A DNA stretch of 64,000 bases from the NCBI GenBank assembly GCA_050951725.1, contig JBMNJO010000012.1, positions 124,001 to 188,000 of the forward strand, given 5' to 3'. A program made the position numbers and the translations under genes. The notes beneath the pieces are model-generated. The model was not told the origin of the DNA. It saw only the letters and a list, made by a program, of their open reading frames with translations, and ran no database searches. Within the stretch, counting starts at the first letter, position 1; each line of letters begins with the position of its first letter. This document shows, in pieces, positions 53,756 through 62,476 of this stretch. The stretch is from DTU052 sp050951725 (GTDB taxonomy: Bacteria > Bacillota > Syntrophomonadia > Syntrophomonadales > DTU052).

Positions 53756-55427
53756 CTAAGAACGCTGCCTCTTTTGCTTTCTTCTTTTTTCGGTAGATGA
53801 TAATACCGATGACCGCCAACAGTACCAGAGGGCCAGGTATCATCCACCATTTAAAGGCGGTCTTATTTGGGCCTTCCATCGAAGGCGGCATCTCACCCGG
53901 GGTAGGCATAGGCATGGGTTCGCCGACCACCAGTTTAAAATCTTTTTCGGTCTTATAATGTTTTCCACCGTCATCATCATATTCAAATATGATTTTGCCC
54001 TGGAGTTCACCCGCCTTATTAGGAGTCACGTTAACGTCATAATAGTCACTTTTCCCCGATTCCACCGTTCCCAGAAACAGATATCCGTCGTTAACTTCGA
54101 AGTCGCCGGTGGTATGTATCTGCAGGTTGCGAATAGTGGCTCGCCCGGTGTTATAGAAGTCCACGGAGATATTGACCGGACTTCCCGCAAAGGCTTGTGG
54201 CGGCGTCACGGCATCGGTTATCAGGAGTTTGATGGTCTGCATGACCGGAATGCTGATGACCTCTTTCTCGGTGCGTTGGTTTCCTTCAGAATCCTGAAAT
54301 TCGATATCGGCAGAGACGCTGTAGGTTTGAGACTCTGCGGTCTCTCTGGGTTTAAGGTTGATGGTGGCCTCGGCCGTTTCACCGGGTCCGATTTCCCGTA
54401 TGTACAGGGTGCTGCCGCTGCCTACCGGGACAAAGACCTGGCCGTCCGAGCTCAGACTCATCTTGATGTTCTTAACGGCGGTTTCCTCGCTGGTATTGGT
54501 GAGAGACATGCTGAGGGTAAAAGGCTGTCCGGCGGTGGTATAATCCTCGCCTCCATAACTATAGTTGTCAATAATTAATCGGGGTATCAAGTCGCCCTGG
54601 CTGCCTTTCCCGGCTACGGGCAGATAAACCTTGCTGGTTGTCTCATACTCCTGATCATATTCATCCTTGCAGGTGATCTTGAGGTCCAGTATGTAGGTCC
54701 CGTTCTTGGTCTCAGGGTCCACGTGGATATTGAAAGTAACCGGCTTAATCTCATGGGCGTCCATTTGGCCAAGATTCTGGGTATCCGACCAGTTATCCAG
54801 AGTCAGACCGCTGTTGAACCCGGTAAGGCTCACTGCCACATCTTTCACCGGAAGATCGCCTTCATTATTAAGGACCAGTGTGACCAGCGTGGACTTGCCC
54901 GCCGGGAGGCGTTCACCCGGCAAACGGACGTTCATCAGGCTTATGGTTGGTTGACGGTAGTCATTCACTATCTCCACGTACAGGGTGCCGCTGGTCTGTC
55001 CGCCACCTCCCATGTCGGATTCATAACTGATATTGACACCGACTGGATAGACCCCAGGTTTGGTGTTGGCTGGCACAGTAAGGTTGAAACTGGCGATTGA
55101 CGTGCCATCGGTTATGGAGGATATGTATTTGGTGAAAGTCATTCTTTCAGATTTAAAAGGAAATTTGGACAGATCGCTGACTGCCAGTGATACCTGGACA
55201 TTTTTCGCCGTTCCGTTGGTGGTGTTTTCTATAGGGATATTCAGAGATACTTTTTCACCGGCTTTGAATACCGGCATCCACCTGTCCCCGGCGATAATAA
55301 GATTGGGGGCTTCACGTATTACCTGACCAGTATCCAGGCCATTGGCGGCTGCGGCAACTGGCAGGCCAAAGAGCATAAAGACAAAAAGCAAAACGAATAA
55401 TTTCACCAAAGGTCCAAGTCTCATCAT
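53748..55427 (-). CDS. Exported multi-repeat CARDB/NEW3-like surface protein, membrane anchored
   Basis: A 559-residue exported protein. A signal peptide (LVKLFVLLFVFMLFGLPVAA) precedes about four Ig-like repeats of the CARDB/alpha-galactosidase NEW3 type. Each has a pattern such as VSLNIPIENTTNGTAKNVQV and FTLSMSLTNTSEETAVKNIK. A Pro/Met-rich spacer and one C-terminal helix (WWMIPGPLVLLAVIGIIIYR) with a Lys-rich tail anchor it. It sits between the ATPase and permease genes, so it probably acts as the extracellular adaptor or substrate receptor of the ABC system, in place of a MacA-type fusion protein. The ATG at 55427 has GTGAGGG 5 nt upstream. Confidence 0.82.
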   Translation of the reverse strand: MMRLGPLVKLFVLLFVFMLFGLPVAAAANGLDTGQVIREAPNLIIAGDRWMPVFKAGEKVSLNIPIENTTNGTAKNVQVSLAVSDLSKFPFKSERMTFTKYISSITDGTSIASFNLTVPANTKPGVYPVGVNISYESDMGGGGQTSGTLYVEIVNDYRQPTISLMNVRLPGERLPAGKSTLVTLVLNNEGDLPVKDVAVSLTGFNSGLTLDNWSDTQNLGQMDAHEIKPVTFNIHVDPETKNGTYILDLKITCKDEYDQEYETTSKVYLPVAGKGSQGDLIPRLIIDNYSYGGEDYTTAGQPFTLSMSLTNTSEETAVKNIKMSLSSDGQVFVPVGSGSTLYIREIGPGETAEATINLKPRETAESQTYSVSADIEFQDSEGNQRTEKEVISIPVMQTIKLLITDAVTPPQAFAGSPVNISVDFYNTGRATIRNLQIHTTGDFEVNDGYLFLGTVESGKSDYYDVNVTPNKAGELQGKIIFEYDDDGGKHYKTEKDFKLVVGEPMPMPTPGEMPPSMEGPNKTAFKWWMIPGPLVLLAVIGIIIYRKKKKAKEAAFLDE

Positions 55428-55439
55428 ATCAACCCTCAC

Positions 55440-56132
55440 TTATGATTTTTCCTCAATTTTTTCTATGTTGCCGTCCAGGATATGGACGGTCTTGTCCGCA
55501 ATACTGGCCACATCGGCGTCATGGCTTACAACGACCAGGGTTTGCTGATAATCTTGTGCCAGTTTCAGGATCAGCTCCTTGATCTCGCGGGTGGTTTTCG
55601 AGTCCAGGTTTCCAGTGGGCTCATCAGCCAGCATCAAACTGGGCTTACAGACAAAGGCCCTGGCTATTCCCACCCTCTGCTGTTGACCACCGCTCATCTG
55701 GGTAGGCCGATGGTTTATATGGGTTTTCAGGCCTACGGCGGCCAGCATACGGGCGGCTTCTTTCTCGCGGATCTGCTTTTTAACCCCGCGAAAAGTCAAG
55801 GGCAGACACACGTTTTCCAAAGCGGTTAGGGTAGGCAGGAGGTTATACGACTGGAAGACAAACCCGACAAAACGCTGCCTGAACAGCGCCAACTGGCGCT
55901 CGTTCATCTTTTCAATATGGTTGCCATTAATCTTGATGGTGCCGCGAGTGGGTTTCTCCAACCCCGCGATGAGGTTAAGCAGGGTTGATTTGCCGGAACC
56001 TGAAGTACCCAGAATGCAGCAAATTTCACCGGATTTGATGTTAAGAGAGATGTTATCAAGTGCTACCACCTTCTCTTCTCCCACCCGGTAAACCTTACGG
56101 AGGTTTTCAATTTCGACAGTATTTTTATCCAC
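55440..56132 (-). CDS. ABC transporter ATP-binding protein (LolD/MacB type)
   Basis: A 230-residue ATPase. Walker A is GTSGSGKST, the Q-loop FQSYNLLPTLTALENVCLPL, the signature MSGGQQQR, and Walker B LMLADEPTGNLDS, with the H-loop in VVSHD. The LolD/MacB subfamily is shown by the FVFQSYNLLPTLTA stretch. The GTG at 56132 with TGGAG upstream is chosen; an in-frame GTG at 56144 is an alternative. It drives the permease encoded two genes downstream. Confidence 0.93.
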   Translation of the reverse strand: MDKNTVEIENLRKVYRVGEEKVVALDNISLNIKSGEICCILGTSGSGKSTLLNLIAGLEKPTRGTIKINGNHIEKMNERQLALFRQRFVGFVFQSYNLLPTLTALENVCLPLTFRGVKKQIREKEAARMLAAVGLKTHINHRPTQMSGGQQQRVGIARAFVCKPSLMLADEPTGNLDSKTTREIKELILKLAQDYQQTLVVVSHDADVASIADKTVHILDGNIEKIEEKS

Positions 56133-56194
56133 AGAATGCTCCACAATTTGGTATCAATACTAAATACGAAGGTTATGTAAAATTCTTTCACCAA

Positions 56195-56200
56195 ATTATA
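56195..56200 (-). promoter_or_regulatory. Extended -10 promoter of the MacB-like operon
   Basis: On the minus strand TGGTATAAT is an extended -10 box, about 63 nt before the ATPase GTG. An 8-bp inverted pair AATTTGGT/ACCAAATT between promoter and gene could be an operator. Confidence 0.5.
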
Positions 56201-56395
56201 CCACGATACATAAAGGAAAGGGGCGGAAAAAGAACACGTAATGGTTAAGCAATTTATCAATCATGGCACGAAAACTGACCAAAATGCTGGTATTGTATGA
56301 TTTGTACCGGTGTGAGCCGGCAGTATCCCAGCGGTATGCTATCATTTTCGCTTTATTTGGGATAGAATTTATTCAGCAAACACAATCGCATACGT

Positions 56396-56583
56396 GAACA
56401 GGTGCCCCCTCGGGGGATAATAGGGAAGCCGGGAGCAGTACAAAAACAGCTCAGGAAGCCGGCGCGGTCCCGCCACTGTAACGGGGAGCGAGCCTACTGT
56501 TAGTCAGTCTGGACTAAAGCCACTGGGTATTCCGGGAAGGTGTAGGCAAGCTATGATCCGAAGCCAGGAGACCTGCCTGTTCA
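56396..56583 (+). promoter_or_regulatory. Cobalamin riboswitch
   Basis: The B12 box GAAGCCAGGAGACCTGCC lies at about 56560-56577. Upstream are the GGTCCCGCCACTGTAACGGG core and a GGGAAGCCGG segment typical of AdoCbl riboswitches. The 5' GAACAGG can pair with the 3' CCTGTTC to close P1. It precedes cobT and the corrinoid uptake genes, as expected. 56201-56395 upstream shows no gene. Confidence 0.95.
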
Positions 56584-56638
56584 TTTGACAGGCCTGCCTT
56601 CGCGGAAAGGGGGGACAGCATGTGCTTTATGTACGTAC

Positions 56639-56677
56639 GAGTTCTCGTCCATTTATTTATTGGCCGGGAACTTTTTT
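56639..56677 (+). terminator. Riboswitch-linked terminator before cobT
   Basis: GTTCTCG (56641-56647) pairs with CGGGAAC (56665-56671; one G-T pair), extended by CC/GG across a mismatch, and runs into TTTTTT. It lies between the B12 aptamer and cobT and is the probable expression platform. Confidence 0.65.
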
Positions 56678-56726
56678 ATTGGGAACATTTTGTGTAGAGG
56701 CCTGGCGATAAGGAGGGTAAATGGTT

Positions 56727-57779
56727 ATGGATGAGCTGGCAATTACAATATCCCCTTTGGATCAACACGCTATGGCCAGGACGAGGAAACGCCTCGATAG
56801 CCTGGCCAAGCCCCCGGGAAGTCTGGGTGTGCTCGAGGAAATTGCCGTCAGGCTGGCCGGGATTACCGGGGATGTGATCCCGTCAGTTGACAATAAGGTT
56901 ATCGTCATTATGGCTGGGGATCACGGAATCGCTGCGGAAGGTGTGAGCAGCTATCCGCCGGACCTTACCCGTCTGATGGTTAAGACCATTCTGGGCGGTG
57001 GTGCGGCTGTGAATGTTTTGGCGAGACAGGCGGGTGCCAGGACCCTGGTGGTTGATATGGGAGTGGCCGGGTGTATCGAGCATGCCGGACTGCTCACCCG
57101 CAAGATCAAGTGCGGGACTGACAATATGCTTCTGGGTCCCGCTATGTCGGTGGAGGAGGCAGAACGGGCGGTAAAAGCTGGCCGTGATGTAGCCTGGTCG
57201 GCGATAGATCAGGGGGCTGATCTGATTGGGACCGGGGAAATGGGCATCGGCAACACCACTTCCAGTTCTGCGATTCTATCGGTATTCAGCGGCTTTCCCC
57301 CGGAACTGGTGGTAGGACGCGGCACGGGATGCGATGACGAACGATTGCAATCCAAGCGGGAATTGATACGCCAGGTGGTTGAGAAGCACCGGCCTGATCC
57401 TCGTAATCCCATGGAGGTTCTGGCCAGGGTGGGAGGTTTGGAGATCGCCGGTTTGACCGGGTGTATCCTGGGTGCGGCTTCCCGCCGGGTCCCAGTGGTA
57501 ATCGATGGTTTTATCTCTACTGCTGCGGCGCTGGTTGCCAGCAGGTTTGAACCACGCGTGAAGGATTATATTCTGGCTTCGCACCTGTCCGAGGAAACCG
57601 GCCATGAGATTATGCTGGGCATGCTGGGGGTCAGGCCCATGCTGCACATGCATATGCGCCTGGGAGAGGGTACCGGTGCTGCCCTGGCGTTTAACCTGAT
57701 CGACGCTAGCATCCGGATTCTGCAGGAGATGGCAACCCTGGATGAGGTCCTGAGTCTGGAGGAAATGTTAGATGTCTAG
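56727..57779 (+). CDS. cobT: Nicotinate-nucleotide--dimethylbenzimidazole phosphoribosyltransferase
   Basis: Makes alpha-ribazole phosphate, the activated lower ligand of cobalamin. The 350 residues include AGDHGIAAEGVSSYP near the N-terminus, GTGEMGIGNTTSSSA in the middle, and RLGEGTGAALAFNLID with the catalytic glutamate near the C-terminus. ATG 56727 is 9 nt after AAGGAGGG; an ATG 6 nt earlier is too close to that site. It is the first gene under the cobalamin riboswitch and overlaps btuF by 8 nt. Some CobT relatives use other bases, so the lower ligand is not certain. Confidence 0.95.
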   Translation: MDELAITISPLDQHAMARTRKRLDSLAKPPGSLGVLEEIAVRLAGITGDVIPSVDNKVIVIMAGDHGIAAEGVSSYPPDLTRLMVKTILGGGAAVNVLARQAGARTLVVDMGVAGCIEHAGLLTRKIKCGTDNMLLGPAMSVEEAERAVKAGRDVAWSAIDQGADLIGTGEMGIGNTTSSSAILSVFSGFPPELVVGRGTGCDDERLQSKRELIRQVVEKHRPDPRNPMEVLARVGGLEIAGLTGCILGAASRRVPVVIDGFISTAAALVASRFEPRVKDYILASHLSEETGHEIMLGMLGVRPMLHMHMRLGEGTGAALAFNLIDASIRILQEMATLDEVLSLEEMLDV

Positions 57780-58716
57780 AATACCACGAATAATAGGGGG
57801 ATTAGCCTTAATTATCGGACTGATAATGATAAGCGGCTGCGGTTCAGAGCAATCTCAGTCTCCACCGGACAAGAATGTGTCATCCGGGTTTCCAGTGATG
57901 CTACAGGATGACCTGGGGCGTCAGGTAACTATCGAGAAAGAGCCACAGCGCATCGTTTCATTGTCACCGAGCAACACCGAGATACTCTACGCCATCGGCC
58001 TGGACTCACGCGTAGCGGGAGTTACAACCTACTGCAATTACCCGGCGGCAGCCGGGCAGTGTAAGAAAATCGGGGGGTTCAGCGATCCCAACCTGGAGAT
58101 GATAGTGGCTCTTGATCCCGACCTGGTGGTGGTGGAAAGCATTCACCGCCTGCAGATACCAGCGTTGGAGGAGGCCGGAATCCCGGTGCTGGCCTTGGAA
58201 CCTGAGCGGTTGGAGGATATAAGCGGTGCGGTGGAGATGATCGGTCGGGCAACCGGAAAGCAAAGGGAGGCCAAACGACTGGCCGATGATATAAGGGAAA
58301 AGATTGAGCAGGTGAGGAATGCGGTTGCTGGGGATTCCTATCGTCCTCTGGTCTATTATGAGGTGTGGCATGAGCCATTGATGACCGTCGGACCTGGTAC
58401 TCTGATTGACGACCTGATCACGGCCTGTGGTGGGTTTAATCTGGCCGGGGATGCCGCCACCCACTACCCGGAGTTGAGTGCTGAGATAGTCATTCTGCGC
58501 AACCCGGATATAATCGTGTACCAGGAGAGCCATGGAGTCCCGGCGTCCAATCCCATGAACCGCGGGAGTGGTTGGCAGAGTATCAAGGCGATTCAAAACG
58601 GGCAGGTAACGAAGGTTGACCCCGATATTTTTAACCGGGCCGGTCCCCGGATTATCCGGGCCTTGGATGAACTGCTGTCCATAATCCACCCGGAAATCGA
58701 AGTACGGGGTGATTAA
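57772..58716 (+). CDS. btuF: Corrinoid ABC transporter substrate-binding lipoprotein (BtuF-like)
   Basis: A 314-residue lipoprotein with lipobox MISGC (Cys23). The periplasmic-binding-protein type III fold (BtuF/FepB/FhuD class) shows VTIEKEPQRIVSLSPSNTEIL and LDSRVAGVTTYCNYPAAA, with the usual long helix between lobes. It lies under a B12 riboswitch between cobT and btuC, so corrinoid uptake is far more likely than siderophore uptake. Overlaps with both neighbours (8 nt each) imply coupling. Confidence 0.9.
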   Translation: MSRIPRIIGGLALIIGLIMISGCGSEQSQSPPDKNVSSGFPVMLQDDLGRQVTIEKEPQRIVSLSPSNTEILYAIGLDSRVAGVTTYCNYPAAAGQCKKIGGFSDPNLEMIVALDPDLVVVESIHRLQIPALEEAGIPVLALEPERLEDISGAVEMIGRATGKQREAKRLADDIREKIEQVRNAVAGDSYRPLVYYEVWHEPLMTVGPGTLIDDLITACGGFNLAGDAATHYPELSAEIVILRNPDIIVYQESHGVPASNPMNRGSGWQSIKAIQNGQVTKVDPDIFNRAGPRIIRALDELLSIIHPEIEVRGD

Positions 58717-59752
58717 GATCGAGTATTGTAAACGCCAGGCGGTGTGGCTGCTGCTGGCAGTTCTCTTAATCATGATAATACTGGCGGTGGCCATCGGGAG
58801 CATATATATATCACCTCTTAAGGTGATGAAGATTCTGCTTTATCAGCTTCCCGGGGTTGGCGGTAAGATAGTACCGAACTGGCCGGAGAGTTACGAGACC
58901 ATAATAACGTTATTCAGGTTACCCCGGGTGGTACTGGCCATGGTAGTCGGTTCTGCCCTTGCTCTGGCAGGAGCTATATTCCAGGGCCTTTTCAAAAACC
59001 CGATGGCTGATCCTCACATAATCGGAGCATCGGCCGGGGCCGGTCTGGGAGCCACTCTGGCCATTTCGCTGGGCTTGAGCATAGGCTGGAACGGACTGGG
59101 GGCTGTACCTCTGTTAGCTGCGCTGGGTTCCTTTCTGACGGTAATCCTGGTATACAACCTGGCCAGAACCGGGGGAACGGTGCCGATTCCCAATCTCCTC
59201 CTGGCGGGAGTGGCTTTAAGCTCTTTTCTGTCAGCAATGATTTCATTACTAATATATTTTGGCCAGGATCAGATGCATACCATTGTATTCTGGCTTATGG
59301 GGGGGCTCTCCGGGCGGACCTGGGATTATGTGTGGTTTACCCTGCCTTATCTCCTGGTTGCTGCCTGTGTGGCCATCTATTACGCTCGGGATCTTAACCT
59401 GATGCTCCTGGGAGAGGAATCGGCCCACAACCTGGGAGTGGAGGTGGAGAGGGTCAAGGCCATTCTGTTGCTGGTAGCCTCCATTTTGACCGGGGCGGCT
59501 GTGGCAGCGAGTGGTATGATCGGATTTGTTGGCCTTATTGTGCCCCATGTAGCCAGGATTCTGGTAGGCCCTGACCACCGTATCCTGGTGCCGGTTTCCA
59601 TTCTGGCAGGAGCCATACTGCTGCTCGGTGCCGACATTCTGGCCAGGACGGTCCTGGCTCCGGTGGAACTGCCGCTCGGGGTGGTTACGGCCCTGTTCGG
59701 AGCCCCGTTTTTTATTTTCCTGTTGAGACGCTACCGGGGGCCCTTATTTTAG
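58709..59752 (+). CDS. btuC: Corrinoid ABC transporter permease (BtuC/FecCD family)
   Basis: A 347-residue permease with about ten helices. FecCD signatures are RLPRVVLAMVVGSALALAGA, FQGLFKNPMADPHIIGASAGA and GMIGFVGLIVPHVARILVGPDHR. It starts with GTG 8 nt before the btuF stop. With the substrate-binding protein before it and the ATPase after it, it forms a complete importer. Confidence 0.95.
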   Translation: MIKIEYCKRQAVWLLLAVLLIMIILAVAIGSIYISPLKVMKILLYQLPGVGGKIVPNWPESYETIITLFRLPRVVLAMVVGSALALAGAIFQGLFKNPMADPHIIGASAGAGLGATLAISLGLSIGWNGLGAVPLLAALGSFLTVILVYNLARTGGTVPIPNLLLAGVALSSFLSAMISLLIYFGQDQMHTIVFWLMGGLSGRTWDYVWFTLPYLLVAACVAIYYARDLNLMLLGEESAHNLGVEVERVKAILLLVASILTGAAVAASGMIGFVGLIVPHVARILVGPDHRILVPVSILAGAILLLGADILARTVLAPVELPLGVVTALFGAPFFIFLLRRYRGPLF

Positions 59753-59771
59753 ATAGGTGGTGTTTAATGTA

Positions 59772-60731
59772 ATGCCCAGTTTTCTGACTGTCAGGGATCT
59801 GGCCTGCGGATACCAGGCCAGGGTTCTGGCAGACTTGAACTTCGAGATAGAGCAGGGAGCTTTTATCGGAATTATAGGCCCCAATGCATCGGGCAAGACC
59901 ACCCTCCTCAAAACCCTGTGCGGCCTGCTGAAACCTCAGACGGGGCAGGTTCGGTTGGAAGAAATGAATATTCATAAGCTGAATTCTGCTGCCAGGGCCC
60001 GGAGGGTGGCGATGGTGAGCCAGGAGGTCAGGATTGATTTTGCTTTCAAGGCCCAGGAGGTGGTGATGATGGGCCGACATCCCTATCTCCCAAGGATGGG
60101 AGCACCATCTCCCCATGACCGGGAACTGGTGCAGTGGGCGATGGAGGTTACCGGGATCTTGCACCTGGCCGATCGTTTGGTCAATACACTCAGCGGCGGG
60201 GAGCGGCAGCGGGTGCTGATTGCCCGGGCCCTGGCCCAGGAACCGGATCTTCTCCTGCTGGATGAGCCCACCTCCTCCCTGGATATTAATCACCAGATCG
60301 AGATCCTGGATCTTATCAAGATGCTCAACCGGCGGAAAGGAATAGCCATAATAATGGCCATTCACGACCTCAACCTGGCGGCCCAGTACTGTGACCGGCT
60401 GATGCTTATACATCAGAACCGGATATTTGCCTGGGGAGAGGTGGACGAGGTTGTTAATGCAGATAACATCAGAGCAGTATACGGTCAACCTGTCATGATC
60501 GAGCGTCACCCGGTTTACCGGTGTCCCCAGGTGGTGCTGCTCTCCCGGATGTCCCCTGACTCCGGACGCTCGGGAAACGGAGGGAATCACATGGCTGAAA
60601 GATTAATACTGGTTACCGGAGGGGCTCGCAGCGGCAAGAGCCGGTGGGCCGAGAAGATGGCCGCCGACCTGGGAGAGCGGACCACCCGGTTTTGTATATC
60701 GCCACCTGTATACCCCGCGATGAGGAGATGA
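59772..60731 (+). CDS. btuD: Corrinoid ABC transporter ATPase (BtuD), reading without a stop into cobU
   Basis: ABC ATPase of the FecE/BtuD class. Walker A is GPNASGKTT, the signature LSGGERQR, Walker B LLLLDEPTSSLD, and the H-loop IHDLNLAA. The natural C-terminus is near VMIERHPVYRCPQVVLLS. The frame then has no stop and continues through the in-frame ATG of cobU (60591) to a TGA at 60729-60731, which arises only after the first cobU frameshift. The ATPase is therefore either naturally extended by about 20 residues plus a CobU fragment, or its stop was lost. ATG 59772 has TAGGTGGTG upstream; an in-frame start at 59757 is less likely. Confidence 0.88.
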   Translation: MPSFLTVRDLACGYQARVLADLNFEIEQGAFIGIIGPNASGKTTLLKTLCGLLKPQTGQVRLEEMNIHKLNSAARARRVAMVSQEVRIDFAFKAQEVVMMGRHPYLPRMGAPSPHDRELVQWAMEVTGILHLADRLVNTLSGGERQRVLIARALAQEPDLLLLDEPTSSLDINHQIEILDLIKMLNRRKGIAIIMAIHDLNLAAQYCDRLMLIHQNRIFAWGEVDEVVNADNIRAVYGQPVMIERHPVYRCPQVVLLSRMSPDSGRSGNGGNHMAERLILVTGGARSGKSRWAEKMAADLGERTTRFCISPPVYPAMRR

Positions 60732-61142
60732 AGCAGCGGGTGTATCAGCATCAGCAGCGTCGTCCTCTTCACTGGATAACCGCCGAAGAGGAGTTTGCCC
60801 TGACCGGGCTGATAAGAAACCCGGCCCCGGGGACCAGGGTGATCCTGATCGACTGCCTGACCATGTGGATCAGCAACCTGCTGCTCCGGGATTACCGGGA
60901 AGGCCTTGAGGATCAGGCTTACTATGATAAGATCCTGCCGGCGGTTGAGGAACTGGCCCGTGGCGGCCAGTGAGGCCCCCTGCCAGGTGATTGCGGTGAC
61001 CAACGAGGTTGGCCTGGGGATTGTTCCTGAAAACCACCTGTCCAGGATCTACCGGGATCTGGTCGGTTGGGGCAACCAGATCATGGCCCGGTACGCTGCC
61101 GAGGTATACCTGGTCTGTTCCGGGCTGAGCTTTGGACATTAA
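60591..61142 (+). pseudogene. cobU: Adenosylcobinamide kinase/guanylyltransferase CobU, two frameshifts
   Basis: CobU phosphorylates adenosylcobinamide and adds GMP during nucleotide-loop assembly. Three pieces in different frames join into one CobU. The first is MAERLILVTGGARSGKSRWA with the P-loop (frame of 60591, to about 60680). The second is VLYIATCIPRDEEM through CLTMWISNLLLRDY to AVEELAR (next frame, about 60690-60960). The third is VIAVTNEVGLGIVPENHLSR to VYLVCSGLSFGH (first frame again). One base is missing near 60676-60690 and one is extra near 60955-60970, so the net length stays in frame. Family residues are kept in all parts, so the changes are recent or sequencing errors. GGAGGG precedes the ATG. 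Confidence 0.85.
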
Positions 61143-61267
61143 AAAAATGTCTTCCGCCTATGGGTGGCCCCCCACATCCGGAGGTGCGGGTTAACCCTCG
61201 TCGGGGGCCTGAGTCCTTGTCGCGAAGTCACAAGAAACTTATCAGGTTTAGATAAACGGAGGTAATC

Positions 61268-62005
61268 TTGCGCAGTTTTCTGTTGGCCTTACAACTGCTA
61301 ACCCGGATCCCGGTGAGAATCAGTGGAGAGATCCGCCCGGGAGAGATGCCCGCGTCGGCGTCGTTATTCCCACTGGTGGGTCTGCTGGTGGGTGGCCTGA
61401 TGGCGACTACTTATTACCTGTCATCTCTGATTCTGCCGCCACCATTGCCTGCCTGGCTGACGATAGTTGCGGTCCTGTTTCTGACCGGTGGGCTGCATCT
61501 GGACGGACTGATGGATACGGCCGACGGGATATTCAGCGGCCGTTCCCGGGAGATGGCCCTGATGATCATGAAGGACAGCCGGGTGGGATCGATGGGAGTC
61601 ATCGTCTGTGTGTTGGTGTTGGGGATTAAGACTGCTGCGGTCAGTTCGCTTTCCGGCTCCTACACATACCCGGTGTTGCTGTTAACCCCGGTGGCCGCAA
61701 GAACGGCTATGGTCCTGGCGATGAGATACCCTTATGCGCGTCAGGGCGAAGGAACCGGTTCTTCTTTTGCCGGTAAGGTCACGCTTGGTCAGATAACACT
61801 CGCTATCATGTTTGCCTTGGCACCAGCTGTTCTGCTGCTGGGTACAGAAGGAGCGGTGCTGGTAGCTGGTGCCTGGTTGATTGGGGCGGCTGTCTCCTGG
61901 TGGCTGGTGAAAAGACTGGGCGGAATGACCGGAGATACCTATGGCTTCATTAATGAAATAACTGAGGTATTATTTCTGCTGCTGGCCCTCGCAATTGGAG
62001 GTTAG
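61268..62005 (+). CDS. cobS: Adenosylcobinamide-GDP ribazoletransferase (cobalamin synthase)
   Basis: Polytopic membrane enzyme that joins adenosylcobinamide-GDP with alpha-ribazole (phosphate), the last step of cobalamin assembly. The 245 residues begin MRSFLLALQLLTRIPV. The family motif GGLHLDGLMDTADGIFSGRS (acidic, metal-binding) is followed by KDSRVGSMGVI and about six hydrophobic segments. The TTG start has CGGAGGTA 7 nt upstream. A 125-nt gap separates it from broken cobU. It is the last gene of the riboswitch operon. Confidence 0.94.
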   Translation: MRSFLLALQLLTRIPVRISGEIRPGEMPASASLFPLVGLLVGGLMATTYYLSSLILPPPLPAWLTIVAVLFLTGGLHLDGLMDTADGIFSGRSREMALMIMKDSRVGSMGVIVCVLVLGIKTAAVSSLSGSYTYPVLLLTPVAARTAMVLAMRYPYARQGEGTGSSFAGKVTLGQITLAIMFALAPAVLLLGTEGAVLVAGAWLIGAAVSWWLVKRLGGMTGDTYGFINEITEVLFLLLALAIGG

Positions 62006-62162
62006 GGTAGTCCCAAAACCAGCTGTCGGCTTGACTTGTCGGGGTGTGGCGTGTTAACCTTTTGTTGTCGGTTGCGCATTTTTGCAACCGCATGGTCCGG
62101 GTATGGAAGCGGCGCAAGCCCACCTGGGATCAGCGAGTCTCTAAAATGTGGAGGTGTTTTTA
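62006..62162 (+). promoter_or_regulatory. rplU leader region with hairpin
   Basis: CGGTTGC (62069-62075) pairs with GCAACCG (62084-62090). A G-rich segment (about 62097-62140) with GGCGCAAGCCCACC follows before the GGAGGTG of rplU. Ribosomal L21 leaders are known in Gram-positive bacteria, but I cannot confirm the motif by eye. The promoter is not evident. Confidence 0.4.
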
Positions 62163-62474
62163 TTGTACGCTGTTATTAAAACCGGCGGCAAACAGTACCG
62201 GGTTCAGGAGGGAGAAGTCCTGAAACTGGAGAAACTGGCCGCAGATGTTGGTGAAACCGTAGAATTTGACCAGGTTCTGGCGCTTAAGACCGAGGATGAA
62301 CTCAAGGTTGGTACTCCATATGTTGAGGGAGCCACAGTTCAGGGTACAGTGTTGGGACAAGGCAAAGCAAAAAAGATCATAGTATTTAAGTACAAGCCCA
62401 AAAAAAATTACCGTAAGAAGCAAGGTCACCGTCAGCCGTTTACCAGTGTTCGTATCGAGAAAATAATGTTCTGA
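62163..62474 (+). CDS. rplU: 50S ribosomal protein L21
   Basis: A 103-residue 23S rRNA-binding protein. It starts YAVIKTGGKQYRVQEGE and ends with KKNYRKKQGHRQPFT then RIEKIMF. The TTG start lies 7 nt after GGAGGTG. It begins the conserved rplU-prp-rpmA unit, with prp only 2 nt downstream. Confidence 0.97.
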   Translation: MYAVIKTGGKQYRVQEGEVLKLEKLAADVGETVEFDQVLALKTEDELKVGTPYVEGATVQGTVLGQGKAKKIIVFKYKPKKNYRKKQGHRQPFTSVRIEKIMF

Positions 62475-62476
62475 TC

